Assembly: GCA_964547415.1 (NCBI GenBank)
Contig: CAZJNX010000033.1
Location: 1-27,023 of the forward strand
Length of the DNA stretch: 27,023 bases
DNA from: CAZJNX01 sp964547415
GTDB taxonomy: Bacteria; Pseudomonadota; Alphaproteobacteria; Rhizobiales; Amorphaceae
Reading direction: 5' to 3'
The notes under the pieces were generated by a model, which did no database searches, was not told where the DNA came from, and worked only from the letters and a program-made list of their open reading frames with translations. Of the stretch, positions 7,271 to 15,381 are shown piece after piece. Every line of letters begins with the position of its first letter. The first letter of the stretch is position 1. Both the position numbers and the translations under genes were made by a program.

Positions 7271-8008
7271 ATGAGCCGCATCCAGGTCGCCCTCAACGGA
7301 CGGCGCGGCAAGGACGCCCACCCGTTCGTGCCGACCCGCCTCGAGGAGGCGATCGCGGAGGCGCGCCTCGCCGTCCGGGCGGGCGCGGCGTCGGTCCACG
7401 TCCACCCGCGGGACGAGAAGGGACGGGAGAGCCTGTCGGCGCGGGTGGTGGACCGCTGGGTGGCCGGCCTGAGGCGGGCGCTCGGGCCCGTCCCGGTCGG
7501 GATCGGCACCGGGGCCTGGATCGGGCCGGCGGTCGCCGTGCGCGCGGCCCTTCCCGCGACCTGGCGCGAGCCGCCCGACTTCGCCTCCGTCAACGTCCAC
7601 GAGGCGGACGCGCACGCCCTCGCCGCGGCCCTCCTCGACCGGGGAATCGGCGTCGAGGCCGGCATCGGCCGGGCGCGGGACGTCGACCGCTTCCTCGCCT
7701 GGCCCCGGCGGCGGGAGGTCTTCCGCATCCTCCTCGAGGTGCCGGACCTCAAGCCGGCCGCCGCCCTCGCCGAGGCCGCCGCCATGATCCGCCGGCTCGG
7801 CCGCGCCGCGGACGGGCCGGAGATCCTCCTCCACGGGGAGGGCGCCTCGGCCTGGCCGGTGCTGCGTCACGCCCTCGACCGGGGCCTGTCCACCCGCATC
7901 GGCCTCGAGGATGTCCTCGTCCTTCCCGACGGGACGCGGGCCCCGGACAACGCCGCCCTCGTCCGCTTCGCCGCCGACATGGCGGCGAGCCTTTCGCCCG
8001 CCTGCTGA
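7271..8008 (+). CDS. Beta-keto acid cleavage enzyme (BKACE, DUF849 family)
   Basis: Cytosolic zinc enzyme of the family that includes 3-keto-5-aminohexanoate cleavage enzyme. Members condense a beta-keto acid with acetyl-CoA and release acetoacetate plus a new CoA ester. Visible features are VALNG at the N-terminus, the zinc-binding HVH (H43, H45) in SVHVHPRDEKG, GIGTGAWI near 77-84, and GLED with E213, the expected third metal ligand. At 245 aa it is shorter than the usual 270-310, matching a compact branch. ATG 7271 has GGAGG 8 nt upstream; the frame is open further upstream but lacks family sequence. The alpha/beta hydrolase follows in the same frame and a divergent LysR gene probably controls both. 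The substrate cannot be read from the sequence. Confidence 0.88.
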   Translation: MSRIQVALNGRRGKDAHPFVPTRLEEAIAEARLAVRAGAASVHVHPRDEKGRESLSARVVDRWVAGLRRALGPVPVGIGTGAWIGPAVAVRAALPATWREPPDFASVNVHEADAHALAAALLDRGIGVEAGIGRARDVDRFLAWPRRREVFRILLEVPDLKPAAALAEAAAMIRRLGRAADGPEILLHGEGASAWPVLRHALDRGLSTRIGLEDVLVLPDGTRAPDNAALVRFAADMAASLSPAC

Positions 8009-8095
8009 AGACGCCCTGATGCCCGAGGAGCCGAAATAATCCTCCCCCTCCCCGAGACCTTCCCGTTCGAGGGCCGCCCCGTCGCCTGGGGCCGC

Positions 8096-8848
8096 ATGGG
8101 CGAGGGCCCGCCGGTGGTCCTCGTCCACGGCACGCCCTTCTCCTCCCAGGTCGGGCGGCGGATCGCGCCCTGGCTCGCCCGCACGCGCACGGTCTACTGG
8201 TTCGACCTCCTCGGTTACGGCCGCTCGGAGATGGGGACGGACGGGGACGTGTCGCTCGGTATCCAGAACCGCCTGTTCGCGCGCCTCCTCAACCACTGGG
8301 GCCTTTCCGCCCCGGAGGTGGTCGCCCACGACTTCGGCGGGGCGACGGCCCTGCGCGCGGCCCTCCTCGACGGCGCATCCGTCTCGCGCCTCGTCCTGGT
8401 GGACCCGGTGGCGATCGCGCCGTGGGGCTCGCCGTTCGTGCGCCACGTGCGGGCGCACGAGGCCGCCTTCGCGGGCCTGCCGGACGCCTTCCACGCGGCG
8501 CTCCTCGACGCCTACCTCGCCGGCGCCGCCCACCGGCCGCTCCCGGAGGACGCCCGCGCGATCCACGCCGCCCCCTGGCTGACGGCGGCCGGCAAGCGCG
8601 CCTTCTACCGGCAGATCGCCGTGATGGACGAGCGCTGGACGGACGAGATCGAGCCGTGCCTTGCCGACCTCGCCGCGCCCGTCGCCATCGTGTGTGGCGA
8701 GGAGGACGCCTGGATCCCCCTCGCCCAGGGCCGCCGCCTCGCGCAGATGATCCGCGGCGCCCGGCTCGTGACGGTGCCGGGCGCGGGGCACCTCGTGCAG
8801 GAGGACGCGCCGGAGGCGCTCCTCGCGGTCCTTTCCGGCGCCGCCTGA
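8096..8848 (+). CDS. Alpha/beta hydrolase (haloalkane dehalogenase / epoxide hydrolase-like)
   Basis: An alpha/beta-fold hydrolase. The oxyanion-hole HGTPF is at residues 11-15. The nucleophile elbow AHDFGGA puts Asp at D79 instead of Ser, as in haloalkane dehalogenases and soluble epoxide hydrolases. The acid is the Asp of GEEDAWIP and the base the His of GAGHLVQED. The coordinates begin at the first canonical start, ATG 8096, but the reading frame carries family-like sequence (PETFPFEGRPVAWGR) for 20 codons upstream. GAGGAG at 8025-8030 sits 5 nt before an in-frame ATA (8036), followed by ATC (8039). The true start is therefore probably 8036 or 8039, or a base has been altered. It follows the BKACE gene by 27 bp from that start, so probably one operon. 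The substrate is unknown. Confidence 0.85.
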   Translation: MGEGPPVVLVHGTPFSSQVGRRIAPWLARTRTVYWFDLLGYGRSEMGTDGDVSLGIQNRLFARLLNHWGLSAPEVVAHDFGGATALRAALLDGASVSRLVLVDPVAIAPWGSPFVRHVRAHEAAFAGLPDAFHAALLDAYLAGAAHRPLPEDARAIHAAPWLTAAGKRAFYRQIAVMDERWTDEIEPCLADLAAPVAIVCGEEDAWIPLAQGRRLAQMIRGARLVTVPGAGHLVQEDAPEALLAVLSGAA

Positions 8849-9033
8849 CGGGCGGCCGCGGCACGCGGTAGCGGCTGGCCCGGCGAACCCGTTCCCCGCC
8901 GGACCATTCATGCCGCGAAAGCGGCGCGCGGTGCCGCGATGAACGGGAACGGGCCGATGGCGGGGCGAACGGGACGGGACGGACGGCGGACCCATGGGAC
9001 CGGGACCGGCGCCCCCGCGCGGGCGGTGGCGCC

Positions 9034-9804
9034 GTGAGCCCCGTCGTCGCGGGCTTCCTCGGGAGCCTCGCCGCCGGCGGCATGACGGCCGTCGGCGCGC
9101 TTCCGATGCTGCTGGGCGCCCGGCCGGGCCCGCGGGCGGCGGACGTGTCGCTGGGCTTCGCGGCCGGGGTCATGCTGGCCGCGTCCTTCTTCTCCCTCCT
9201 GGTGCCGGCGGTGGAGGCGGCGGGGGCGCGCTACGGCGAGGGCGCCATTCCCGCCGCGATCGCCGTCGGCGGCTTCGTGCTGGGCGCGGCGTTCGTCGCC
9301 CTCCTCGACCGCTGGGCGCCCCACGAGCACTTCATCGGGGGGCGGGAGGGGCCGGACGCCGCCCTTTCGCGGGTGTGGCTCTTCACCATCGCGATCGCGA
9401 TCCACAACCTGCCGGAGGGGCTCGCCGTCGGGGTCGGCTTCGCCGACGACGACCCCTCGAACGGCCGGGCGCTCGCCGTCGGCATCGGCCTCCAGAACGC
9501 GCCGGAGGGCCTCGCGGTCGCCGCCGCCCTCGCCGGCGAGGGCTACCGGCGGACGACGGCGGTCGCCATCGCCGGGGCGACGGGCCTCGTGGAGCCCTTC
9601 GGCGGGCTCATCGGCGCGGGCGTCGTCAGCGTGTCGACGGTGCTGCTCCCCTGGGGCCTCGCCTTCGCCGCGGGCGCGATGCTGTACGTGATCAGCGCCG
9701 AGATCATCCCCGAGACCCACCGGCGCGGCCACCAGGGGGAGGCGACGGCGGGCCTCGTCGTCGGCCTCGCGGTGATGATGTTCCTGGACGTCGCCTTCGG
9801 CTGA
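9034..9804 (+). CDS. ZIP-family metal transporter (GufA-like)
   Basis: Inner-membrane transporter of 256 aa for zinc or another divalent metal. It has about eight hydrophobic segments. The two metal-site signatures are HNLPEGLAVGV (H124, E128) and QNAPEGLAVAA (Q154, N155, E158), as in GufA-type ZIP proteins. A loop with HEH at about 97-99 may bind metal. The start is GTG 9034 with a weak GGTGG upstream. The upstream 185 bp contain CCCGTTCCC (8888-8896) inverted as GGGAACGGG (8945-8953); its role is unknown. The gene converges on the SRAP gene. Confidence 0.92.
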   Translation: MSPVVAGFLGSLAAGGMTAVGALPMLLGARPGPRAADVSLGFAAGVMLAASFFSLLVPAVEAAGARYGEGAIPAAIAVGGFVLGAAFVALLDRWAPHEHFIGGREGPDAALSRVWLFTIAIAIHNLPEGLAVGVGFADDDPSNGRALAVGIGLQNAPEGLAVAAALAGEGYRRTTAVAIAGATGLVEPFGGLIGAGVVSVSTVLLPWGLAFAAGAMLYVISAEIIPETHRRGHQGEATAGLVVGLAVMMFLDVAFG

Positions 9805-9816
9805 CGGCCGCCCGCT

Positions 9817-9865
9817 CCGGACCGGCGCGGCCCCCGGGGGGCGGCCGGTGCCCCCGGGGGTCCGG
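9817..9865. repeat. GC-rich dyad between convergent genes, possible bidirectional terminator
   Basis: CCGGACC (9817-9823) pairs with GGTCCGG (9859-9865), and two copies of CCCCCGGGGG (9831-9840, 9851-9860) lie between them. The position between two convergent stop codons fits transcription termination, but there is no T-run. Confidence 0.4.
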
Positions 9866-9891
9866 CGAGGGCCACCCGCCGCCCCGGCCGG

Positions 9892-10647
9892 TCAGAGGAG
9901 GTCGAGCTGTCCCTTCCCGTCGGCGCCGCCGCGGCCGGTATCTGCCGCCTTGCGGGGGGCGGGCGGCGCCTCCGCGTCCAGCGGCGCCTGGAGGTGGGGC
10001 CCCTCGTTGCGGGCGGAATTGACGGCGGTCCCGACGGGGATCGCCTCGAAGTAGTCGTCCGGCGTCGGCTCCAGGAGGCCGAGGGCCTCCGCCACGTCGA
10101 CGTCCGCGCAATCGAGCCAGGCCGCCCAGGCCTCCGGCGGGACCACCACGGGCATCCGGTCGTGGATCGGGGCGAGGGCGGCGTTGGCGTCGCGCGTCAG
10201 GATGCAGGCGGTGTCCATCTCCTCCCCGTCCGGGCCGGTCCACGTCTCGTGGATGCCGGCGAACGCGAACAGGGGCTCGCCCGACGGCTTCAGCAGATAG
10301 GGCTGTTTCGGTCCCGTCCCGCGCTTTTGCCACTCATAGAAGCCGCTCGCCGGCACGAGGCAGCGGCGGCGGCGCATGGCGGCGCGGAAGGCGGGCTTGT
10401 CGGCCGCCGTCTCGATCCGGGCGTTGATGAGAAGGGTGAAGCTCGCCGGGTCCTTCACCCAGGACGGCAGCAGCCCCCAGCGCATCAGCGTGAGGACCCG
10501 CCCGCCGTCACCGCCCGGGTGGACCACCGGGATCGGCTGGGTGGGCGCGATGTTGTAGCGCGGCGGGAAGGGCTGGTCCGGCGCCTCGGCCGCGAACAGC
10601 GCGCGCACCGCCTCGAGGGGCAGGGTGAGGGCATAGCGTCCGCACAT
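9892..10647 (-). CDS. SRAP-family protein (YedK/HMCES-like, abasic-site DNA-protein crosslinker)
   Basis: SOS-response-associated peptidase-like protein of 251 aa. Family members form a protective covalent link between Cys2 and abasic sites in single-stranded DNA. Every key residue is visible: C2 directly after Met in MCGRYAL, N75 in INARIET, E105 in SGFYEW and H162 in IHDRMP. The C-terminal 30 residues after about 220 are a Pro/Ala-rich tail. A strong AAGGAG lies 6 nt before ATG 10647. It starts 17 bp after the stop of an upstream LysE-type gene on the same strand, so they are probably co-transcribed. I saw no LexA box nearby. Confidence 0.95.
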   Translation of the reverse strand: MCGRYALTLPLEAVRALFAAEAPDQPFPPRYNIAPTQPIPVVHPGGDGGRVLTLMRWGLLPSWVKDPASFTLLINARIETAADKPAFRAAMRRRRCLVPASGFYEWQKRGTGPKQPYLLKPSGEPLFAFAGIHETWTGPDGEEMDTACILTRDANAALAPIHDRMPVVVPPEAWAAWLDCADVDVAEALGLLEPTPDDYFEAIPVGTAVNSARNEGPHLQAPLDAEAPPAPRKAADTGRGGADGKGQLDLL

Positions 10648-10664
10648 CGTCCGCTCCTTGTCCG

Positions 10665-11324
10665 TCAGAGAAGGTCGAGCGCCTTCAGGACGAGCCGGCC
10701 CAGGATGAGCCCCCCGATGGCCACCATGATCGAGCCCGCCACGAGGTTCACGAGGCCCAGCATCCGCGCCGTCAGGTTGCCGCGGAAGCGGGTCACAACG
10801 CCCGCCACCGTGGTCCACCACATCAGCGTGCCGATCGCCACGCCGAGCACGAGCTCGCCCGTGCCCAGCCAGTCCCCCTCGTCGGGCGCCCAGTCGCCGA
10901 GGGCGCCGAACAGGGCGATGAACCCGAGGACCGCGCCGGGGTTGGTTATGGTCATGGCGAATCCGGTCGCCGAGGCGGACAGCATCCCGTGGGACGACCA
11001 GCCGGCGCCGCCCGCGGGCGCCTCCTCCCGGATCGCGGGATGGCTCATGAGGATCTTCAGGCCGAAGGCGATGACGAGCATGCCGCCGACCACCTGGATG
11101 CCGCGGGCGTGATCGTCGATGAAGGTGCGCACGGCCGTGAGGCCGAAGGCGGCGACGGTCGCGAACAGGACGTCGGCGAAGGACGACCCCACGCCGCCGG
11201 CGAGCCCCGGTAGGAAGCCGTAGCGCAGGGATCGCTGGAGTGTCATCACGTTCACCGGGCCGACGGGCGCCGCCGCGGCAACGCCGATGATCATGCCGAG
11301 TGCAAGAAAGCCGCCATGTTCCAC
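10665..11324 (-). CDS. LysE-family translocator
   Basis: A second LysE-superfamily exporter, 219 aa from GTG 11324. The N-terminal helix carries APVGPVNVMTLQRSL, a family motif. GVGSSFADVLFA and NPGAVLGFIALF follow, with six hydrophobic segments in all. The frame is open far upstream, with ATG 11354 as an alternative; I prefer GTG 11324 because GAGGGA lies 8 nt upstream and the membrane segment starts right after it. It is the first gene of a likely lysE-SRAP operon and diverges from a secreted conserved hypothetical. It is not closely similar to the exporter at 3268-3864. The cargo is unknown. Confidence 0.88.
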   Translation of the reverse strand: MEHGGFLALGMIIGVAAAAPVGPVNVMTLQRSLRYGFLPGLAGGVGSSFADVLFATVAAFGLTAVRTFIDDHARGIQVVGGMLVIAFGLKILMSHPAIREEAPAGGAGWSSHGMLSASATGFAMTITNPGAVLGFIALFGALGDWAPDEGDWLGTGELVLGVAIGTLMWWTTVAGVVTRFRGNLTARMLGLVNLVAGSIMVAIGGLILGRLVLKALDLL

Positions 11325-11489
11325 GAACGCAATCCCTCGCGGGGGAACCCGCATGCAAGTGGGGGGCCACACGGTGGGGCCGGCGCCGCCGGGCCGGAAC
11401 GGTCGCGGCGGGCTCCCCCGGCCCGCGCGCCGCGGCCGACGCGGGCCGGGGCGGGCGGCCCCCGCTTCCCGCGCCGCGCGGGTCGGGCG

Positions 11490-12320
11490 ATGATTGCAAC
11501 GGTTTCCCTCTTCCTCGCAACGCCCGCGACCGGAATCGGTTTGCCCGCTTCGCCCGCCCTTCCGGCAACCGTCGCCGCCGCGCCGCAGGAGCGCCCGCCG
11601 GCCCCGTCCGGCGGCCCGGGCCCCCGGCTGGCCACGGAGACCCGACGCGCCGCCCCCTTGCGCGCGCCGCCGAGGGCCGGGCGCCCGGCCGCCGCACCTG
11701 CGCGACCCGTCGCCGCCCCGACCGGGATCGGGCCGGGCGGGGCGTGGCGCAACGGCACAGGGCCGGGCGAGATGCCGGACACGCCCGGCGAACCCCTCCC
11801 CTTCCGCTTCGACCCCGTGCCGCCACCCGCCCCGCCGGCGGAGCGCGGGCCCGCCCCCGCCGTCCGCTACGGGGAGGAGGGGCTGCCCGAGCCCGTCGCC
11901 CTCGCCCGGCGGCGGCTGATGGAGGCCGCGCGGACGGGCGAGATCGAACGGCTGCGCCCAGTGTTCGACGCCCACGGCGGGCACGTCACGGTCGCCTTCC
12001 ACCCGGTGGACGACCCGGTCGCCTTCCTCGCCGCCCAGTCCGGCGATCCGCAGGGGCGGGAGATCCTCGCCATCCTGATCGAGCTGCTGTCGGCCGGCTG
12101 GGTGGTGGTGGACGCCGGCACCAGCCGCGAGACCTACGTGTGGCCCTACTTCGCACACGTGCCCCTCCCGGAGCTGACCCCGCCCCAGATGGTGGAGCTC
12201 TACAAGATCCTCACCGCCGTCGACGTGGAGGAGATGGAGCGGCTCGGCGAGTGGCCCTTCTACCGGGTGGGGATCGCGGCGGACGGCACGATCCGCTACT
12301 TTGCGGTCGACGGGTTCTAG
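11490..12320 (+). CDS. Conserved hypothetical exported protein
   Basis: A 276-aa protein with a hydrophobic N-terminus (MIATVSLFLA, then an Ala/Pro-rich stretch to about residue 120) that looks like a signal peptide plus a disordered linker. The C-terminal part, from about residue 128 (GLPEPVALARRRLMEAARTG), is an alpha/beta domain with WVVVDAGTSRETYVWPYFA and FYRVGIAADGTIRYF segments. I recognise this domain from unnamed Hyphomicrobiales proteins, but it has no assigned function. ATG 11490 is the most plausible start, although the frame is open to 11316 and the ribosome-binding site is weak. It precedes ygfZ by 57 bp on the same strand. Confidence 0.75.
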   Translation: MIATVSLFLATPATGIGLPASPALPATVAAAPQERPPAPSGGPGPRLATETRRAAPLRAPPRAGRPAAAPARPVAAPTGIGPGGAWRNGTGPGEMPDTPGEPLPFRFDPVPPPAPPAERGPAPAVRYGEEGLPEPVALARRRLMEAARTGEIERLRPVFDAHGGHVTVAFHPVDDPVAFLAAQSGDPQGREILAILIELLSAGWVVVDAGTSRETYVWPYFAHVPLPELTPPQMVELYKILTAVDVEEMERLGEWPFYRVGIAADGTIRYFAVDGF

Positions 12321-12377
12321 GAAGACCATCGGGTGCGCGGCTGCGCGCCGCGCGCGACAGGAAGGCGAGGGCACGAC

Positions 12378-13274
12378 GTGGCCGGTCCATTCGTGACGGA
12401 GCTGCCGGGACGGGGCGTCATCCACGTGGGCGGGGAGGACGCCGTCCACTTTCTCCACAACCTCGTGACGGCGAACGTGGAGGGGCTCGCGGAAGGGGCG
12501 GGCGCCTACGGGGCGCTGCTGACGCCCCAGGGCAAGATCGTGTCGGACTTCCTCATCGCCCGCACCGCCGACGGGGTGCTCCTCGACGTGCCGGCGGGAC
12601 GAGTGGAGGACCTCGTCAAGCGGCTCGCGGTCTACAAGCTGCGGGCGAAGGTGACGGTGGCGGACGTGTCGGAGCGCACCGCCGTCATCGCCTTCTGGCA
12701 GATCGCCGCGCCCCCGACCCTGCCGGGCCCGGTCTTCCCGGACCCGCGCTCGCCCGCCCTCGGGCTCCGGGCCATCGTCCCGCGGGAGCTCGCCCGCGGC
12801 AACTTCAACCTTTCCCACGTGACGCGGACCGATCCGTCGGCCTGGCACCGCCTCCGGATCGCCCACGCGATCCCCGAATCGGAGCGGGACTTCGCCCTCG
12901 GCGAGACCTTCCCCCACGATGCGGACATGGACCAGCTCAACGGGGTGGACTTCCGCAAGGGCTGCTATGTGGGCCAGGAGGTGGTCTCGCGCATGCAGCA
13001 CCGGGGGACGGCGCGGCGCCGCATCGTCAAGGTGACCGGCGGCTCCGACCTGCCGGCAGAGGGAACGCCGATCGAGGCCGCGGGCCGGTCCGTCGGCACC
13101 CTCGGCTCCGCGGCGGGCGCGGAGGGGCTCGCCCTCGTCCGGCTCGACCGGGCCGCCGAGGCGATGGCGGCCGGAACGCCGATCACGGCCGGATCGGTGA
13201 CGGTGAGCCTTGCGGTGCCGGACTGGGCGCGCTTTTCCTTTCCCGCCGTGGGAGCCGGCGAGGCGCCGGCCTGA
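12378..13274 (+). CDS. ygfZ: YgfZ-type folate-binding iron-sulfur cluster maturation protein
   Basis: A 298-aa homologue of YgfZ/IBA57, a glycine-cleavage T-protein-like factor that uses folate in assembly or repair of [4Fe-4S] proteins. The signature KGCYVGQE is at 194-201 with C196. The N-terminal half has LHNLVTANVEGL and LTPQGKIVSDF, typical of the family. I start it at GTG 12378, which has GAGGG about 7 nt upstream; an in-frame ATG 12333 would add 15 residues without family character. It heads a run with an HD hydrolase and a tyrosine phosphatase, an order I associate with Hyphomicrobiales genomes. Confidence 0.93.
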   Translation: MAGPFVTELPGRGVIHVGGEDAVHFLHNLVTANVEGLAEGAGAYGALLTPQGKIVSDFLIARTADGVLLDVPAGRVEDLVKRLAVYKLRAKVTVADVSERTAVIAFWQIAAPPTLPGPVFPDPRSPALGLRAIVPRELARGNFNLSHVTRTDPSAWHRLRIAHAIPESERDFALGETFPHDADMDQLNGVDFRKGCYVGQEVVSRMQHRGTARRRIVKVTGGSDLPAEGTPIEAAGRSVGTLGSAAGAEGLALVRLDRAAEAMAAGTPITAGSVTVSLAVPDWARFSFPAVGAGEAPA

Positions 13275-13515
13275 TCGCGGGCGGGCGGCCGGCCGGCGGG
13301 GTCGGCCGCCAGCGCCGGGCACGGGCCCGCTTCAAGGCAGGCCTTCGGCGCTTCGGCCTTGACCCGGCCCGCGCCCGGCGCGATTCGGGAAAGGCCGGCT
13401 CCGGCGGGACGTCGGCACAGTCGCCTCACCAGCGCAACGGACCTGTCGGGTGGAGCGACCGCCGCGGCGCCGATCGCGCGGGCCGACCGGGCCTGGAACG
13501 GACGAAGGGGAAAGA

Positions 13516-14148
13516 ATGCCGGACCGGCCGGACGCGCCGCGGCGGGCGTGGCAGCGGATGCTGTCGGGGCGGCGGCTCGACCTCCTCGACCCCTCCCCCC
13601 TCGACGTGGAGATCGAGGACATCGCCCATGGCCTCGCCCGCGTCGCCCGCTGGAACGGGCAGACCCTCGGGCCCCACGCCTTCTCCGTCGCCCAGCATTC
13701 CCTGTTCGTGGAGGCGCTCGCGGCCGCCGCGGAGCCCGCGCTCTCCCCGCGCGAGCGGCTCGGCGCCCTCCTCCACGACGCGCCCGAGTACGTCATCGGG
13801 GACATGATCTCCCCCTTCAAGGCGGTCATCGGGGGCACCTACAAGGACGTGGAGCGGCGCCTTTCGGACGCGGTGCGCATGCGCTTCCAGCTCCCGCCCC
13901 TCGAGGGATCGCCGCTCGGACGCCTCGTGAAGGCGGCCGACCTCGTCGCCGCCCACTTCGAGGCGACCCGCCTCGCCGGCTTCACCGAGCGCGAGGCCCG
14001 GCGCTACTTCGGCCGCACCGGCCTCGGCGCCGACCAGCGCTTGATCGAGGCGGTGGCGGACACATGTCTGACCCCGTGGAAGACGGCGGTTGCCGAAGAC
14101 CGCTTCCTCGAGGTCTTCCACGCCCTCGACGGATCCGCCGCGGCCTGA
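13516..14148 (+). CDS. HD-domain hydrolase (YfbR-like)
   Basis: A 210-aa metal-dependent phosphohydrolase. The HD residues are in AQHS (H61) and LLHDAPEYVIGD (H87, D88), with a later KAADLVAAH helix supplying another acidic ligand. The architecture resembles YfbR-type 5'-deoxynucleotidases, but the nucleotide substrate is unproven. The start ATG 13516 follows GGGGAAAG. The 241 bp before it show nothing clear. It is followed after 56 bp by a tyrosine phosphatase gene, probably in one transcript with ygfZ upstream. Confidence 0.9.
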   Translation: MPDRPDAPRRAWQRMLSGRRLDLLDPSPLDVEIEDIAHGLARVARWNGQTLGPHAFSVAQHSLFVEALAAAAEPALSPRERLGALLHDAPEYVIGDMISPFKAVIGGTYKDVERRLSDAVRMRFQLPPLEGSPLGRLVKAADLVAAHFEATRLAGFTEREARRYFGRTGLGADQRLIEAVADTCLTPWKTAVAEDRFLEVFHALDGSAAA

Positions 14149-14204
14149 CGCCCCTCCCCTTTCCCCGATCCCGCCGGCCCCGCGCCGCCCATGGAGAGCA
14201 ACCG

Positions 14205-14708
14205 ATGATCTACGTCGCCCCGCTGTCGAAGCTCCACGAGACGGTGGAGGCGAGCGGCGCACGCCACGTCATCACCCTCATCGACGTCAACACGGTGGTG
14301 GAGCGCCCTGCCGCCGTCGCCCTCGACGACCATCACCGCCTCGACTTCAACGACATCGTGGAGCCGATGGAGGGCAAGACGCTGCCCGGTCCCCACCACG
14401 TGGAAAGCGTCCTGTCCTTCGCGAAGCGCTGGGACCGGACGACCCCGCTCGTGGTCCACTGCTGGGCGGGCATCAGCCGCTCGACGGCGGTCGCCTACGT
14501 GATCGCCTGCGCGCTGCGCCCCGAGCGGTGCGAGCACGAGATCGCACGGGCCCTCAGGGCCGCCTCGCCGACGGCCACCCCCAACCGCCTCCTCGTGGGC
14601 CACGGGGACGACCACCTCGCCCGCGAGGGGCGGATGCGCGCGGCGATCGCCGCCATCGGCCGCGGCGCGGACGCCTACGAGGGGGTGCCGTTCCGCCTCG
14701 AGGTCTGA
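14205..14708 (+). CDS. Tyrosine / dual-specificity phosphatase family protein
   Basis: A 167-aa phosphatase with the CX5R active site HCWAGISRS: C86 is the nucleophile and R92 binds phosphate. The D-loop acid may be in the LDFNDI segment (D47 or D50). GGAGAG lies 7 nt before ATG 14205. It is the third gene of the ygfZ / HD / phosphatase run. Its last 34 bp overlap, tail to tail, the 3' end of the MarR-type gene on the other strand. Cellular targets are unknown. Confidence 0.88.
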   Translation: MIYVAPLSKLHETVEASGARHVITLIDVNTVVERPAAVALDDHHRLDFNDIVEPMEGKTLPGPHHVESVLSFAKRWDRTTPLVVHCWAGISRSTAVAYVIACALRPERCEHEIARALRAASPTATPNRLLVGHGDDHLAREGRMRAAIAAIGRGADAYEGVPFRLEV

Positions 14709-15208
14709 TGGCACGGCGGCCCGTCCGCGGGCCGGGCGAGCTCGTCCGACACGTCCTCGAGGGCGCCGAGGAGCGCCCTGAGGTCGGCGAGCCGCTCCGG
14801 CCCGAGGCTCGCCGAGAGCCGCGCCTCCGCCGCCTGCCACAGGAGGCGCGCCTCGGCGAAGACCGCGCGGCCGCGGCCGGTGAGGCTGAGCCGCCGCTCG
14901 CGCCGGTCGTCCCCCGGCGCGGTGTCGATGAGGCCGGCGGCCCGCATCCGGTCCACCGTGCGGGACAGGGTCGTGCGGTCGGTGGCGAGGCGGTCGGCAA
15001 GGCTCGAGATGGTGAGCTCCCCGTCCCGCGCCACCCCGTTGAGGACGGCGTACTGGACGATGGACACCCCGGCGGGGGCGAGGGTGGCGTCGTAGACGTG
15101 GGTGACGAGGCGGGCCGCCCGGCGGACCTGGAAACAGGTGCAGCCCCGGTCGCCGACGGCCGGCCGCGCCGGCTCGCCCGCCGCCCGCGCACCGCCGTCC
15201 GTTCCCAT
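14675..15208 (-). CDS. MarR-family transcriptional regulator with an N-terminal CxC
   Basis: A winged-helix MarR-type dimeric regulator. The core runs from RGCTCFQVRRAARLV through ISSLADRLATDRTTLSRTVDRM (recognition helix) and a DDRRERRLSLT wing. Two cysteines, C23 and C25 from the start used here, precede the first dimerisation helix and might sense oxidants. The start is uncertain: ATG 15208 (177 aa) gives near-normal length, while ATG 15229 and ATG 15256 are also in frame and none has an ideal ribosome-binding site. The gene diverges from a thioesterase, a likely target. Its 3' end overlaps the phosphatase gene by 34 bp on the opposite strand. Confidence 0.88.
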   Translation of the reverse strand: MGTDGGARAAGEPARPAVGDRGCTCFQVRRAARLVTHVYDATLAPAGVSIVQYAVLNGVARDGELTISSLADRLATDRTTLSRTVDRMRAAGLIDTAPGDDRRERRLSLTGRGRAVFAEARLLWQAAEARLSASLGPERLADLRALLGALEDVSDELARPADGPPCHQTSRRNGTPS

Positions 15209-15381
15209 GTCCTTCGCCGCGTCCGCCATCGCCCTCGCCCGTCCTGCCGCCTCCATGTGGGCCACCCCGGCCCGTTCCGCCAGCGCCGCCGGCCCCGCTG
15301 TCGGCTGGACACTCTCGCCCCGCCGGTGCATCCCCTCCCGGACGCCGGCGGACCGCCGGCCGGAACGGGGGCGAGGCATCC

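Noticed and set aside
4821..7274. Plus-strand open frame of 817 codons
   Set aside because: It is out of frame with MocR and antisense to LysR; composition is Arg/Pro/Gly-rich, typical of shadow frames in high-GC DNA.
8888..8953. CCCGTTCCC / GGGAACGGG dyad as a terminator or metal-regulator site
   Set aside because: The arms are far apart with poor inner pairing, there is no T-run, and it does not match a Zur or MntR pattern that I can recognise.
10665..13322. Minus-strand open frame of 885 codons
   Set aside because: Only its C-terminal part (to about 11324) is the LysE exporter; the rest is antisense to the conserved hypothetical and ygfZ.
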